Positions 25,201-34,750 are shown, numbered from the stretch's first letter. The stretch: 48,353 nt of DNA from Comamonas avium (GCF_014836675.1 NZ_JACSQK010000011.1:26139-74491), one strand, 5' to 3'. Notes: generated from the sequence alone by a model not told the origin. Numbers and translations: made by a program.

Positions 25201-25425
25201 AATGATCTCCATATAGAGCAACAGCGCGCATTGTCACGCTTTGCGCCGCTAGCGCTGGTCAGCACCCTCCAAAAATCACCGGGGCGCACACGCCTGTCCG
25301 GCATCGCAACGCGGCTTGCATATGCAGCAAGCACAGCGACGCAAACAGCATTTGCGCAGATGAGACACCAAAACGACATCCATCGCTCACAACATCGCGA
25401 TACTTCCTGGTGTTAGGAGGATTGA

Positions 25426-25824
25426 ATGCACCAAGAACTTCAGTGCTTTATGTACCACAGCGAACTGGCTCCAACCGCAGAGCTCAGCTGTGTGGCGGAC
25501 ATTGTGAAAACAGCGCGGGATTTCAATCAGCTCCATGCCATCACTGGAGTGCTGATATTCGATGGTCAACGTTTTGCCCAGTACATCGAGGGAGAGGCTC
25601 AGGCCATTGACTTTCTCATAGGGCAACTGGCCCGCGACCCCCGGCACATCAACTTCACCCCCCAGCACAATGGACCACGCACAGACAAGCGCTGGTTTCC
25701 GAGCTGGTCAATGGCTTATGTACTGCTAGAGAGCACCGATCCACTGGGTGAAGTGTCTTGTCTTTGCGGGGCATCTGCGCTGGAAAAACTTCAAGAACTG
25801 TTGCCCGAACTGGACTTTGGCTAG
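25426..25824 (+). CDS. BLUF-domain blue-light sensor protein
   Basis: A 132-residue protein made of one BLUF (blue light using FAD) domain. Relative to AppA (Tyr21, Asn45, Gln63) the key residues sit at matching spacing: Tyr10, Asn34 and Gln52, with Trp94 and Met96 near the expected switch position. The core HAITGVLIFDGQRFAQYIEGE is characteristic. There is no attached output domain, so it must act through a partner protein. AGGAGG lies just before the ATG. A diguanylate cyclase lies 3.7 kb downstream, but no direct link can be shown. Confidence 0.93.
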   Translation: MHQELQCFMYHSELAPTAELSCVADIVKTARDFNQLHAITGVLIFDGQRFAQYIEGEAQAIDFLIGQLARDPRHINFTPQHNGPRTDKRWFPSWSMAYVLLESTDPLGEVSCLCGASALEKLQELLPELDFG

Positions 25825-25925
25825 CGCGCGTGGCAAGCCACAAGCGCAATCCCGCCATCCCACCTGCTGAGGTCCAGCGTTCAGCCTCACAAGGCGCACT
25901 TACGGATGCCCGGGGCGTGTTCTTC

Positions 25926-26020
25926 TTGTGTTCTCTTGTCTTGTGTTCTCTTGTTCAGCTGCGTGTAGTTGCGTGTAGCGGCATGTGGTGGCATGTGGTG
26001 GCATGTAGCGGCATGTGCCA
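25926..26020. repeat. short tandem repeats before the DUF1275 gene
   Basis: Two juxtaposed arrays. First, TTGTGTTCTCTTG twice with a 15-bp period (25926-25938 and 25941-25953). Then six imperfect 10-bp units of type GCGTGTAGTT/GCATGTGGTG (25961-26020). The second array has the period of one DNA helical turn. The rest of 25825-26257 shows no convincing gene. Confidence 0.85.
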
Positions 26021-26257
26021 CATGCTTTCATTGGGCAACCAGCAACTATGCATTGCCTGGCCTGAAAAACACAGTGCTGCCCCTGCAGCCAAAGCGCCAC
26101 CCCATCCGACGTGGCCCTGCCCAGATGGCAGTGCGAGCAGCACTTGTTTGCATATCTGAAACACCTGCAGGAGCCATCAACGACTGCCCCCGAGCAGACC
26201 ACCCACACAAGTTGGCCGACAATCGTCGGCATGCAATTAGGTTCGTGGAGCTTTGTG

Positions 26258-27043
26258 ATGCGCAGATTTCGCCACCTTACCAACCGCCACCGGTCACGTT
26301 CAACCAACGTGGCTCTCGGATGGCTGCTTGCTTTCAACGCAGGTGCCGTCAACGCCGGCGGCTTTCTGGTGCTGAGCATGTACACCTCACACATGACAGG
26401 ATTTGCGTCGCAAGTGGCTGACGGCCTGGTGATGGAGAACGGCAAGCTGCTTTTGAATGCGCTGGGCGCCATCCTTGCATTTACCGCAGGCTCTGCCGTT
26501 TGCGCCATGCTGGTCAACTGGGGGCGACAGCAGCGCCTGCACAGTGTGTACGCCCTGCCCCTGATGCTGGAAGCGTTGATGCTCTTCCCCTTCGGGCTGA
26601 TGGGTGCGGCCACACTTTCCTGGAACACCCCCTTTGCCGTGCCACTGACGGTGTTGCTGCTGTCTTTCATGATGGGGCTGCAAAACGCAGTCGGCTCTAA
26701 AACATCGGGTGGCAGTACACGCACCACGCACATGACCGGAAATTTCACAGACCTGGGCATGGAAATTGGCAAGATGATTTTCTGGCGGCGTCACGCACTG
26801 GCCCGCCCAGCGCAAGCAGTGCCTGTACTGCACGACTGGACGCGCATGCGCACTTCAGCAGGGCTGATTGCCATGTTTGTGCTGGGTGGCATCACGGGTG
26901 CACTGGGGTTTAAGCACGTAGGGTTCTTCTGTGTTGTTCCACTTGCGGCTTTGTTACTGGCGCTTTCCGTGCCACCGTTTTTGCGTGATGCAGCTCGTTC
27001 CAATCAGTTGCTGGCAGCCTTGTTTGAAAAAAAGAACCCGTAG
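26258..27043 (+). CDS. DUF1275 (YoaK-like) membrane protein
   Basis: A 261-residue integral membrane protein with about six spans. The family pattern is clear: LAFNAGAVNAGGFLVLSMYTSHMTG, then LLLSFMMGLQNAVGSKTSGGSTRTTHMTGNFTDLG, the two THMTG-type repeats. The function of DUF1275 proteins is unknown, though some relatives are transporters of small solutes. GGAG seven bases before ATG at 26258 sets the start; the longer open frame is rejected. It is flanked on both sides by simple-sequence repeats. Confidence 0.9.
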   Translation: MRRFRHLTNRHRSRSTNVALGWLLAFNAGAVNAGGFLVLSMYTSHMTGFASQVADGLVMENGKLLLNALGAILAFTAGSAVCAMLVNWGRQQRLHSVYALPLMLEALMLFPFGLMGAATLSWNTPFAVPLTVLLLSFMMGLQNAVGSKTSGGSTRTTHMTGNFTDLGMEIGKMIFWRRHALARPAQAVPVLHDWTRMRTSAGLIAMFVLGGITGALGFKHVGFFCVVPLAALLLALSVPPFLRDAARSNQLLAALFEKKNP

Positions 27044-27086
27044 CAAAGTTGCCCAAACTCTCTGCCCCGTTCATCCATACCATCCT

Positions 27087-27184
27087 GCCTTTTGCCTTTT
27101 GCCTTTTGCCTTTTGCCTTTTGCCTTTTGCCTTTTGCCTTTTGCCTTTTGCCTTTTGCCTTTTACCTTTTGCCTTTTACCTTTT
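27087..27184. repeat. heptanucleotide repeat (GCCTTTT)x14
   Basis: Eleven perfect GCCTTTT units are followed by ACCTTTT, GCCTTTT and ACCTTTT. Because 7 is not a multiple of 3, all three forward frames are open through the array and encode a repeated LPFAFCL. It lies 44 bp after the DUF1275 stop and about 210 bp before the amidase start. The remainder of 27185-27392 has no gene. Confidence 0.97.
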
Positions 27185-27392
27185 GCCCCACAGGCTCACT
27201 CCGCACACAGCGACCAAGCCCTCAGAACAAAGAACACGCAAAGGCCAAACGCACTCACGCAAGCATCCGGCTGCGCCCACTGACGGGCAAGAACCCACAG
27301 ACCCACAGACCCACAGACGCACCGTCGCAGTTGCAGTCAATGGGCGGTATAAACAGCCATCCACAATGTCGTTACTTGACCAGGAGAGCTTG

Positions 27393-28466
27393 ATGAAGAT
27401 CGATATGCCGCGCGTTCGCTCACCCTTGGCAGCATTGCTGCTGGGTCTTTCAGGTCTTGCTGGCGTATCTAGCACATGGGCCTGTACAAGGCTGGTGTAC
27501 CACGGCGCTGCAGGTCAGGTCATGACGGCCCGATCCATGGACTGGAAAAGCGACATCGTCAGTAATCTCTGGGTATTGCCACGAGGTATGGAGCGCACCG
27601 GGCAAACGGGAGCCAACACACTGCGCTGGACATCCAAGTACGGCAGCGTCATCACCTCAGGCTACGACATCTCCACCACCGATGGAGTGAACGAAGCAGG
27701 ACTGAACGCCAATTTGCTGTGGTTGGTGGAATCGCAATACCCGGTGTTCGATGCCAGCAGCAAACCCGGCCTGACGATTGCTGCCTGGGCACAGTACGTG
27801 CTGGACAATTTCGCAACAGTCGCGCAAGCCGTGGCTGCACTGCAGGAGCAGCCATTCACCATCGTCTCAGACAGCGTGCCCGGCGAAAACCGGCTGACAA
27901 CACTGCACCTGTCCATGTCGGATGCAAGCGGCGACAGCGCAATCGTCGAGTACATCGACGGCAAGCAAGTCATTCACCACAGCCGCGCCTACCAGGTCAT
28001 GACCAACTCGCCGGTCTTTGAGCAGCAGCTGGCTCTAGACGCATACTGGAAGCAAATTGGCGGCACCACCATGCTGCCCGGCACCAATCGGGCGGCAGAT
28101 CGTTTTGCACGGGCATCGTTTTATGTAAACGCCATCCCCAAAGAACCTGATCCCAACAAGGCTCTGGCCAGTGTATTCAGCGTTATCCGCAATGTATCGG
28201 TGCCCTATGGCTTGAATACCCCAGACGAGCCCAACATTTCGTCTACGCGCTGGCGCACCGTGTTCGACCACCAGCGCAAGCTGTACTTTTTTGAATCTGC
28301 CCTCACCCCCAACACTTTTTGGGTCGACCTGAAGGCTCTCGACTTCAGCCCGCGAAGTGGCAAAGTTCTCAAACTTGACCTTGGCACTGACCAAAGCCAC
28401 ACATACTCAGGCAATGCTACGCAGCAATTCAAGCCCTCTGCGCCATTCGAATTCCTAGGCATCTAG
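27393..28466 (+). CDS. choloylglycine-hydrolase family amidase, exported
   Basis: A 357-residue Ntn-hydrolase (linear amide C-N hydrolase; bile salt hydrolase / penicillin V acylase / AHL acylase type). A signal peptide (LAALLLGLSGLAGVSSTWA) ends exactly before Cys31, which would become the N-terminal catalytic nucleophile after cleavage. ARSMDW and the DGVNEAGLNANLLWL strand (the second with the conserved Asn) are family patterns. AGGAG lies six bases before ATG at 27393; the frame is open much further upstream through the heptanucleotide array but that is not the likely start. Substrate could be bile salts, penicillin V or acyl-homoserine lactones. Confidence 0.9.
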   Translation: MKIDMPRVRSPLAALLLGLSGLAGVSSTWACTRLVYHGAAGQVMTARSMDWKSDIVSNLWVLPRGMERTGQTGANTLRWTSKYGSVITSGYDISTTDGVNEAGLNANLLWLVESQYPVFDASSKPGLTIAAWAQYVLDNFATVAQAVAALQEQPFTIVSDSVPGENRLTTLHLSMSDASGDSAIVEYIDGKQVIHHSRAYQVMTNSPVFEQQLALDAYWKQIGGTTMLPGTNRAADRFARASFYVNAIPKEPDPNKALASVFSVIRNVSVPYGLNTPDEPNISSTRWRTVFDHQRKLYFFESALTPNTFWVDLKALDFSPRSGKVLKLDLGTDQSHTYSGNATQQFKPSAPFEFLGI

Positions 28467-29115
28467 ATGCGTGGCACACGTCTGCGACTCAAACTCCTGC
28501 ACCCTGAACAACGCCTTTGCTGATTTTTCTTTCCTGAAAATTCACATACCTGCAAGTCACCCAGCACATTGAAGACCCCAACCGTAAATCAGTACCCGGC
28601 GATGTACCTGATCAGCGCATGCAGGATGCTGTAAAGCAAGGTTTGGACGTCAAACATCAAGCAGCCTGACCTCCAGCAAAAAGCGCTCTTCGGAGCGCTT
28701 TCTTCACTCGCTGGGCACTACAGCCAGTTTTGTCCAAGCCGTGCAGAAATCGAGGGTTCTCCATAGGGAGAAAACGCTGAAGAATCAGATATTGTTAGCA
28801 GATGTAAGCGAGCTGTTTGAAGCGCCCCGTTTGCGACGCAGCGATTTTTCATCAACAAGTTTTCTGCTGGCCCGTGGTTTTCCCTCCCGAACTCTCTTAA
28901 TTCCCATGGCATGCCGAAAGGCACCGGCACTTTCTTCCCCGCCCGCCCCGCTCACGCTCGGCGGGTTTTTTCATTTCTGCAGCCCTCTGTCTTGCGCTAG
29001 ACCGCCTAACTCCATAAAGCGCGCAAGCATCAGCACTCGGCTTTCAGCTGTCTGAATCGCCCAGAGTTTTGTAGATCGCTATCAGCCTCCTATTTCCGTT
29101 TAAACAGGAGTCCAT
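28467..29115. other. intergenic stretch with two terminator-like hairpins
   Basis: No supported gene. It holds a hairpin AAAGCGCTC/GAGCGCTTT with flanking T and A runs (28677-28704), likely ending the amidase gene, and a second one CCCGCC/GGCGGG with a T-run (28942-28972) with no obvious gene before it. A partial copy of the dispersed AGCT palindrome may lie at about 29035-29095. Confidence 0.6.
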
Positions 29116-29274
29116 GTGAACACACAACGCTACCCACAAGAATTCAAAATGCAGGCTCTCCAACAAAACTTGCAACACGGCCATGGCGTGGCCGCTGTCT
29201 TACACCGTTGGGTAACCAGCATCACCCATATCAGCGCCCACGAAGGGTATCCGCAGACATTCGTCTGCAGATGA
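29116..29274 (+). pseudogene. IS3-family transposase OrfA remnant
   Basis: A 52-codon frame starting at GTG with NTQRYPQEFKMQALQQ, then HGHGVAAVLHRW. This resembles the N-terminus of IS3-group OrfA proteins (xxQRYxPEFKxQAV...GxSVAxVAxxLG), where the helix-turn-helix should follow, but the frame leaves the homology after about 37 codons and stops. No inverted repeats or OrfB were found. It is probably a decayed fragment. Confidence 0.5.
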
Positions 29275-29550
29275 CCTGGCTTGCATAGCGTTGGAGAAAC
29301 GCAATGGCGTGAGGCTGGCTGCTATCCAGGAAAAGCGGGTCGATTCAAGCCTCAGACACACTTTCTTCTCAAACTGCAACAAGGCATGCTTGCAGGGGAT
29401 TACTTGAATGGGATTGCGGCCCATCAGCCAATCTATGCACAAGTCATTACACTGAGCTGTTTTGCCTGATCTAGTGCTGAATGCCGGCAATTGCCGTGGC
29501 AACCAGCCCTAGCTGCGCGCATCTGCTCTTACCGGCCTTTAAAGATCCTC

Positions 29551-30816
29551 ATGGTTGCAACCATCCTTGTTGGCATGCTGTGCGCACACCTGCTGTGCTT
29601 TGCACTCATGTTTTTGCTTATCAGCAAACGCTTGCAGGGCAAGAGAATGGGCATGGATTTTTTCGCCCTGGGCAGCCTCTTGCTAGGGTTTGCCTATGTA
29701 CTGCAACTGGCAGAGGGAGGCCCTGCCTGGAGCGTGATGAGCGTAGTCAATCACACCCTGACACTTGCAGCCCCCATCGCCTACTGGCTCGGCTCGATGC
29801 GTTTCTTTGGTTATGCCGCCCCGCTGTGGCGACCGTTGATAGCGTTTTCCGTGGTGTACGTGCTTGCCCAAGTACTGGTGCAGTGGAGTCTGGGCCAGGC
29901 TGCACGCTATGCAATGCTGGCGGGCATTTCCTCGTTGCTGTTCTTGGGCATGACGCTCACCATCATCTACGGCGTGCGTACATTTGCCAAAGATTTGTAC
30001 GCAGAAATGGTTATTTTTGCACTGCTGATCAGTGGCATTTGTGTACTGAATGCGATGAAGTTCATGAAGATTTTGGACGGTGGTCTGGAAGCGCTGGACA
30101 TGGACAGCAGTTTTCAGATGGCTTTCTACATCTACATGTCATCCCTGGCCACGGTGATACCGCCTTCGATCGTCTGGCTGGTACTGCGGCGCTTGACTGA
30201 TGATCTGCGTGACATGGCGGGGCGTGACCCCATGACGCAGTTACTCAATCGCAGGGGGCTGTCTGAAGCACTCAAGGTTTTTTTCAATACCCGAAACCCC
30301 GCCCCCGCGCACCTGCTGCTGATGGATGTGGATCATTTCAAGCACATCAACGACACCTATGGGCACCAGGCTGGAGATACGGTGCTATGCCATGTGGCCG
30401 ATGTGGTGCGCAACACGGCGCGCCATGGCGATTTAACAGGCCGCATTGGCGGAGAAGAGTTTGTGGTCATCTGTCTTGACACGGACAGTGCTGGCGTCAT
30501 GCGTTTGGCTGAGCGTGTGCGGGCCGGCATTGAAGAGCAGGCCATCGATGTTGCTGGCACCCAGCACCCTCTGCGCTGCACGGTCACAATCGGTGTTTCG
30601 CGCCCCTTCGCAAGCACACAAGCTTTAGAGGGTGCCATGCGCGATGCAGATGCTGCCCTGTACCGTGGCAAGGAGGCTGGGCGCAATCGCATCGAATTAC
30701 CGCGCACACCCCACTTTCACCCAGATCCGCATGCAGGCCGAGCAACACCTTGCCAGCGCACGCCCAGCGAGCCGGCTGTTCTATCTGACGGGTCTGCAAC
30801 CCACCAGCAGCCCTGA
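29551..30816 (+). CDS. membrane-bound diguanylate cyclase
   Basis: A 421-residue protein: about seven predicted membrane spans in residues 5-215 (a sensor-like N-terminus with no recognised domain), then a GGDEF domain (about 220-390) with the active site GGEEF at 300-304 and the product-inhibition I-site RHGD at 291-294, exactly five residues upstream. It should make cyclic di-GMP from two GTP with feedback control. A Pro/Thr-rich tail of about 40 residues follows. The frame is open upstream to a TTG at 29491; ATG at 29551 is chosen although no strong ribosome site is seen. Confidence 0.92.
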   Translation: MVATILVGMLCAHLLCFALMFLLISKRLQGKRMGMDFFALGSLLLGFAYVLQLAEGGPAWSVMSVVNHTLTLAAPIAYWLGSMRFFGYAAPLWRPLIAFSVVYVLAQVLVQWSLGQAARYAMLAGISSLLFLGMTLTIIYGVRTFAKDLYAEMVIFALLISGICVLNAMKFMKILDGGLEALDMDSSFQMAFYIYMSSLATVIPPSIVWLVLRRLTDDLRDMAGRDPMTQLLNRRGLSEALKVFFNTRNPAPAHLLLMDVDHFKHINDTYGHQAGDTVLCHVADVVRNTARHGDLTGRIGGEEFVVICLDTDSAGVMRLAERVRAGIEEQAIDVAGTQHPLRCTVTIGVSRPFASTQALEGAMRDADAALYRGKEAGRNRIELPRTPHFHPDPHAGRATPCQRTPSEPAVLSDGSATHQQP

Positions 30817-30854
30817 GGTGAGGACGCCTGCAGCCCGCGCTGCGGTGCGAAAAC

Positions 30855-31573
30855 TCAGAAGCGAAAGGTAGCCCCCAGCACCGGGCCGCCCATGCCAAAG
30901 TCCAGACGTCGTCCGTTGCTGCGGTAGTCCACACTCAGCTGGCGATAGCCGGCGGATACGTAAATGTTGTCACGCAGCTGGTAGTTCACCACGGCCAGCA
31001 ACTGCCATGTGAACTCTGACCCCACATTCTGAGTTTCCCAGCCCGCCGACATCGGCATAGACCAAGGTGGACCAGCGCGGGTGCACCTGATGGCGCCAGC
31101 GCACCGCCACGATAGGGTCCGCGAAAGTGTCCTTGGTCTGGACCTGCAGCAATGGCTGCACCTGCACTGTGGCGCGAATGCTCCACCAGCGCACGCCTGC
31201 CAGCACGTCCTGGCTGTCCTCTGGCGACAGCTGCAAGCTGTAGCCGCCGCTGAGCGTCAGGGCGCTTTGCGTCACCTTGGCGCGGGCTTTCAGGCCCATG
31301 GGCAGGCTGGCGGTGTCCGACAACGTCGGCGTAGCTGCCATCGGCATGCAGCACATGGCGAACTTTGCGCGCGGTGGCACTCAGAAAGACGGCGGCGTCC
31401 AAATCACTCAATACATCCGAAAAAGATTGCGACACGTGCGCCGTTGGTGCATGGCGCGCAGGGCGGATGTCACCTTGCAAGCCAGTCATCCAGAGGTAGG
31501 GCGTAGCCTGAAAACGCCAGACATCGCCCTGCTCCGGTTGGGCCTGTGCCAGACCAGCCCCCAAAGCAAGCAA
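30855..31573 (-). pseudogene. outer-membrane beta-barrel protein gene with two frameshifts
   Basis: Three consecutive pieces in three different frames together read as one protein of about 240 residues. Piece 1 runs from the start to GSYADV (to about 31322). Piece 2 runs from SDTASLPMGL to VYADVGGLG (about 31320 to 31035). Piece 3 runs from GSEFTWQLLAV to the terminal GATFRF (about 31022 to 30855). The C-terminal Phe and alternating aromatic strands indicate an outer-membrane barrel. A signal-like start (ALGAGLAQAQ) is present. The first shift fits a single inserted base. Sequencing error is an alternative explanation. Confidence 0.8.
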
Positions 31574-31640
31574 GCAGGGGGCAGTAATGCTTAACGCGCG
31601 TGCTGTGACGCGGTCGTGGGTGTCAATATCATGGCACGTG

Positions 31641-33107
31641 TCACAACGTATTCTTGTGAATCTGGCCGCCCTTCATGATCAAGCGCAAATGCTTGTCAGG
31701 GTCAGCCAGAAAGTCGAGGTTATCGGCAGGGTTGCCGTCAGCCACCAGCAGATCAGCCCATGCGCCAGGAGTAATGCGGCCCAGCGCGCCGGGATAGGGG
31801 TTGCGTTCGCCGGACAGCGCAAGCAGCTCGCCGTTGGTGCCTGTCGCCTGCCCCAGCAAAGTCAGTGGATCGTAAAAGCGCGTTAGCTTGGCCAGTTGCC
31901 TGCCCTGAGTGACGGTGTTTTGGGGGTTGAACAAAATGTCCGTGCCCCAGCCGGTCTTAACGCCATACTTTTGCGCCATGGCATAGGCGTTGACCGTGCC
32001 TTCGGCCACCTGCTTCTGGCTGGCGCGGCGTGCAGGGTCAGGGTAGACGTTGCTGTCTTCATCCTGCAGGAACGGCTGCAGGCTCCACCAGACACCCTCA
32101 TCGCGCATCATGCGCACGCTGGCCTCGTCGGCCAGTTGCCCGTGTTCAATGCACTTGACCCCTGAGCGGATGGAGCGCTGAATGCCCTTGGGGGTGTAAA
32201 CATGGGTCATCACATACGTATTCCAGTCGCTGGCGGCTTCCACGCCAGCACGCAGCTCACGCTCTGAAAACTGGGTGCTGTCCAGCGGGTCATACATGGA
32301 TGCCACGCCACCACCAGCCAGCATCTTGATCTGCGTGGCGCCCAGCATTAACTGTTCGCGCACGCGGCGCAGTACCTGGGCTTCACCGTCGGCAATCATG
32401 GCTACGCCAGTGCTTTCAACCAAGCTCAGCGGAGCGTTGTCGGCACGTGGCAGATCGCTGCGCAAGCGAAAGTCTCCATGCCCGGAGGTCTGCGAAATCA
32501 TGGCCCCGCTGGGGTAGATGCGCGGCCCGGCCACCAGCCCCTCGTCAATGGCGCGTTTGAGCGCAAATGACGGCCCGCCCGCATCACGCACTGCAGTAAA
32601 GCCGCGCAACAACGTGCGCTGCGCCTCTTGAGCAGCTACCAAATACAAATAACCCAAATCCGACGACATGGCCGCCATCTGAGAAATTCCGGCCAGCATG
32701 GTGTGCCAGTGCACATCAATCAGCCCCGGCATTACCAGCTTGCCCTGACAGTCCAGCAGGCGCGCTCCCTCCACTGTGGCTGAAGCCGGCAGCACATCCA
32801 CAATGCGCTGGCCCTGCACCAGCACTTGCAGGCCGTTTCGCACCGACTTGCCAGAGCCATCAAACAAACGCAGATTGGTCAGCAGCAGCGGGCGCTTGTC
32901 ATCCGCCGTGGTTGCCATGGCCCCGGAAGGCAGCGCAAAGGGGGCCAGCATGGCAGCCACTCCTCCGATGAAGCTGCGACGCGACAGGTCTTCGGTGACC
33001 CGCTGGTGCAGGCGCTGACACATGGGGCTGCTGCAGACGCAGCCTCTGGCACGGATGGGACCAAAACGCCACGGGAAACCGCAGGAAGCGCCGGAGTTAG
33101 AAGCCAT
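31641..33107 (-). CDS. Tat-exported amidohydrolase
   Basis: A 488-residue metal-dependent hydrolase of the amidohydrolase/imidazolonepropionase-like group. Metal ligands are visible: HxH at His133/His135 (LIDVHWHTML), the lysine of QIKMLAGGG, His in MTHVYTPKG and IEHG, and Asp in GWGTDILF. A twin-arginine signal SRRSFIGG (Arg43, Arg44) with a hydrophobic stretch (AAMLAPFALP) suggests export of the folded enzyme. The unusually long N-terminal 40 residues contain five cysteines and may be misassigned, but AAGGTGA supports ATG at 33107. The substrate may be a peptide or a lactam. Confidence 0.88.
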   Translation of the reverse strand: MASNSGASCGFPWRFGPIRARGCVCSSPMCQRLHQRVTEDLSRRSFIGGVAAMLAPFALPSGAMATTADDKRPLLLTNLRLFDGSGKSVRNGLQVLVQGQRIVDVLPASATVEGARLLDCQGKLVMPGLIDVHWHTMLAGISQMAAMSSDLGYLYLVAAQEAQRTLLRGFTAVRDAGGPSFALKRAIDEGLVAGPRIYPSGAMISQTSGHGDFRLRSDLPRADNAPLSLVESTGVAMIADGEAQVLRRVREQLMLGATQIKMLAGGGVASMYDPLDSTQFSERELRAGVEAASDWNTYVMTHVYTPKGIQRSIRSGVKCIEHGQLADEASVRMMRDEGVWWSLQPFLQDEDSNVYPDPARRASQKQVAEGTVNAYAMAQKYGVKTGWGTDILFNPQNTVTQGRQLAKLTRFYDPLTLLGQATGTNGELLALSGERNPYPGALGRITPGAWADLLVADGNPADNLDFLADPDKHLRLIMKGGQIHKNTL

Positions 33108-33933
33108 GAAGAAATCACCTTGTCTGCAAAAAAATAGAGGACCACCGCTGATGCCAGACACAGCCAGTGGCCGTTTCAAAGGCATGGCGACACCATAGCG
33201 TCAAACAGACCAGGCATTCAACAATGAAATGCTGACGCAGTGACAGCCGTTCATGGTGCCAATCTTCATCGCACTAAGCTTGGTAAAGCCTCGTTCGTGC
33301 CAGGCCTTGGTGTATGCATTCCCAACGGTCTCTTTGGCCAGCCACGATGTAATTGGCATTTTCATTTTTGATAGCAACTAACGCTTTATGAATAAAGAGT
33401 TCAGCTCCAAACGACCCGCGCAGTCCCAAAAGCCCTCCCCCGAATGGACCAACGCATCAAAACTATCAGCTCATCAGGCAGCCGCACAAGGAGTGATCAG
33501 TGAGCAAACCCAGAGGGGCTGCATCACTTCCCAAAAATAAAGAAATGGGCCCAGTGGGCAACCTTTACCCGGAATAAGGCCCAGATCACCCAGAAAACAA
33601 GCCAAACAGCCTAAAGCTCCTGAATCAATGTGGATAGCTCTGCCAGAACCTCCCACTCCTATCAGCCCATAGCCTTACCGAGCCAACCCGCTCTTCGCGG
33701 CTTTTGTCTTCCCAGCACAAATGCACAAACAAAACTCCACCCACCAACCCATCAATCACCACCAAATACACAAATTTATCGTTAAAAAACATTAAAAATA
33801 ACGTATTTTGTAATAACAACCATTATTGACAATCCCAGCAGCCATTCACTTACAAGGCGAACGCGACTCCTGTGCGAACCTATCAACAAGGCGAGCAACT
33901 TTGCTTGTCTGCCAACCTCAAGGAGCTACGGAA
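33108..33933. other. intergenic stretch, possible remnants
   Basis: No supported gene. A 54-codon frame on the minus strand (33201-33365, starting MKMPITSWLAKE) has coding-like codon use but no ribosome site and may be a remnant. Half of a dispersed AGCT palindrome lies at about 33365-33405. The AT-rich 33780-33835 stretch probably holds the promoter of the next gene. Confidence 0.5.
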
Positions 33934-34113
33934 ATGTCGCAACACAACCAGCCACAGAATCCCAACCACAAGGAAAAGCAGCAACAGCAGCAAAACCTGA
34001 ATCAGCAGCAGCCGGGGCAAAGTACCCCCAAGCCCGGGCAACAGCAGCAGCAAAACCCCAACCAGAACAACCAGCCAGGGCAGCAGCAGCAGCCTCAAAA
34101 GCAAAAGCAATAA
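33934..34113 (+). CDS. 59-residue Q/N-rich low-complexity protein
   Basis: A hydrophilic, intrinsically disordered protein starting MSQHNQPQNPNHKEK and dominated by Gln, Asn, Pro and Lys, with several runs of four or five Gln and no hydrophobic segment. AAGGAG lies eight bases before ATG at 33934; an open extension upstream is rejected. The PRC-barrel gene follows 65 bp later, so they may be co-transcribed. It resembles in composition the product at 43926. No function can be assigned; a stress or desiccation role is a guess. Confidence 0.6.
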   Translation: MSQHNQPQNPNHKEKQQQQQNLNQQQPGQSTPKPGQQQQQNPNQNNQPGQQQQPQKQKQ

Positions 34114-34178
34114 CGGGCAAGTGCCCTCTGCTTTAAGCAAGCAATGGTTCTAGTTTTGAATTCTGAGAAGGAACTCCA

Positions 34179-34535
34179 ATGCAAACAATCAACTCAGCGT
34201 CGTCCGTCATTTCGTCCTCCCGAGTCAACGGCACGAACGTCTACAACCCAGCTGGAGAGAAGCTGGGTTCCATCGACTCACTGATGATCGACAAAATCAC
34301 CGGGCAAGTTCGTTATGCAGTCATGGAATTTGGTGGCTTTTTAGGCATAGGTACCGACTTGTACCCACTCCCATGGAACAGCCTCAAGTACGACCCCAAC
34401 CAAGGCGGTTACGTGGTTTCAGTTTCCAAAGAACAGCTGGACAACGCTCCTCGCTACGAAAATAGCACTTGGCCTGAATACAACGACGAGTATGGCCGCC
34501 GTGTATACGATCACTACGGTGTTCCTTACTACTAA
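34179..34535 (+). CDS. PRC-barrel domain protein
   Basis: A 118-residue protein with one PRC-barrel domain (about 15-88): RVNGTNVYNPAGEKLGSIDSLMIDKITGQVRYAV, then GGFLGIGTDLYPLPWNSLKYD. PRC barrels occur in the photosynthetic reaction centre H subunit, RimM and many small stress-linked proteins. The C-terminal tail is Tyr-rich (ENSTWPEYNDEYGRRVYDHYG, ending in Tyr-Tyr) and probably disordered. GAAGGA precedes the ATG. It has a terminator 31 bp after the stop. Its pairing with the Q-rich gene suggests a stress-related unit, but this is inference. Confidence 0.88.
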   Translation: MQTINSASSVISSSRVNGTNVYNPAGEKLGSIDSLMIDKITGQVRYAVMEFGGFLGIGTDLYPLPWNSLKYDPNQGGYVVSVSKEQLDNAPRYENSTWPEYNDEYGRRVYDHYGVPYY

Positions 34536-34566
34536 AAAGCGGCCCTTTTACCTTTTTCAATTTCAG

Positions 34567-34588
34567 CCCACTTCGGTGGGTTTTTTTA
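34567..34588 (+). terminator. terminator after the PRC-barrel gene
   Basis: CCCAC/GTGGG with a TTCG tetraloop and a run of seven T. Confidence 0.9.
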
Positions 34589-34750
34589 CGCCCCAGTTTG
34601 CCACTCAGCGCACGGCAGACAACGCCGCTGGGGCAATCAGGTATTAGCTGCCCGCCCCCAAACCAAAAAATAACCACCCCAAACGCACCTAGACTACACA
34701 CCCGCACTAGCTGCGCTTGGTAGCTGCTCCTTACTTCAACCCCAACCACC

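Noticed and set aside
27087..27184. CRISPR-like regular repeat
   Set aside because: Seven-base units without spacers are a simple-sequence repeat, not a CRISPR array.
26931..27392. N-terminal extension of the amidase through the heptanucleotide array
   Set aside because: It overlaps DUF1275 and the repeat; the signal peptide and ribosome site place the start at 27393.
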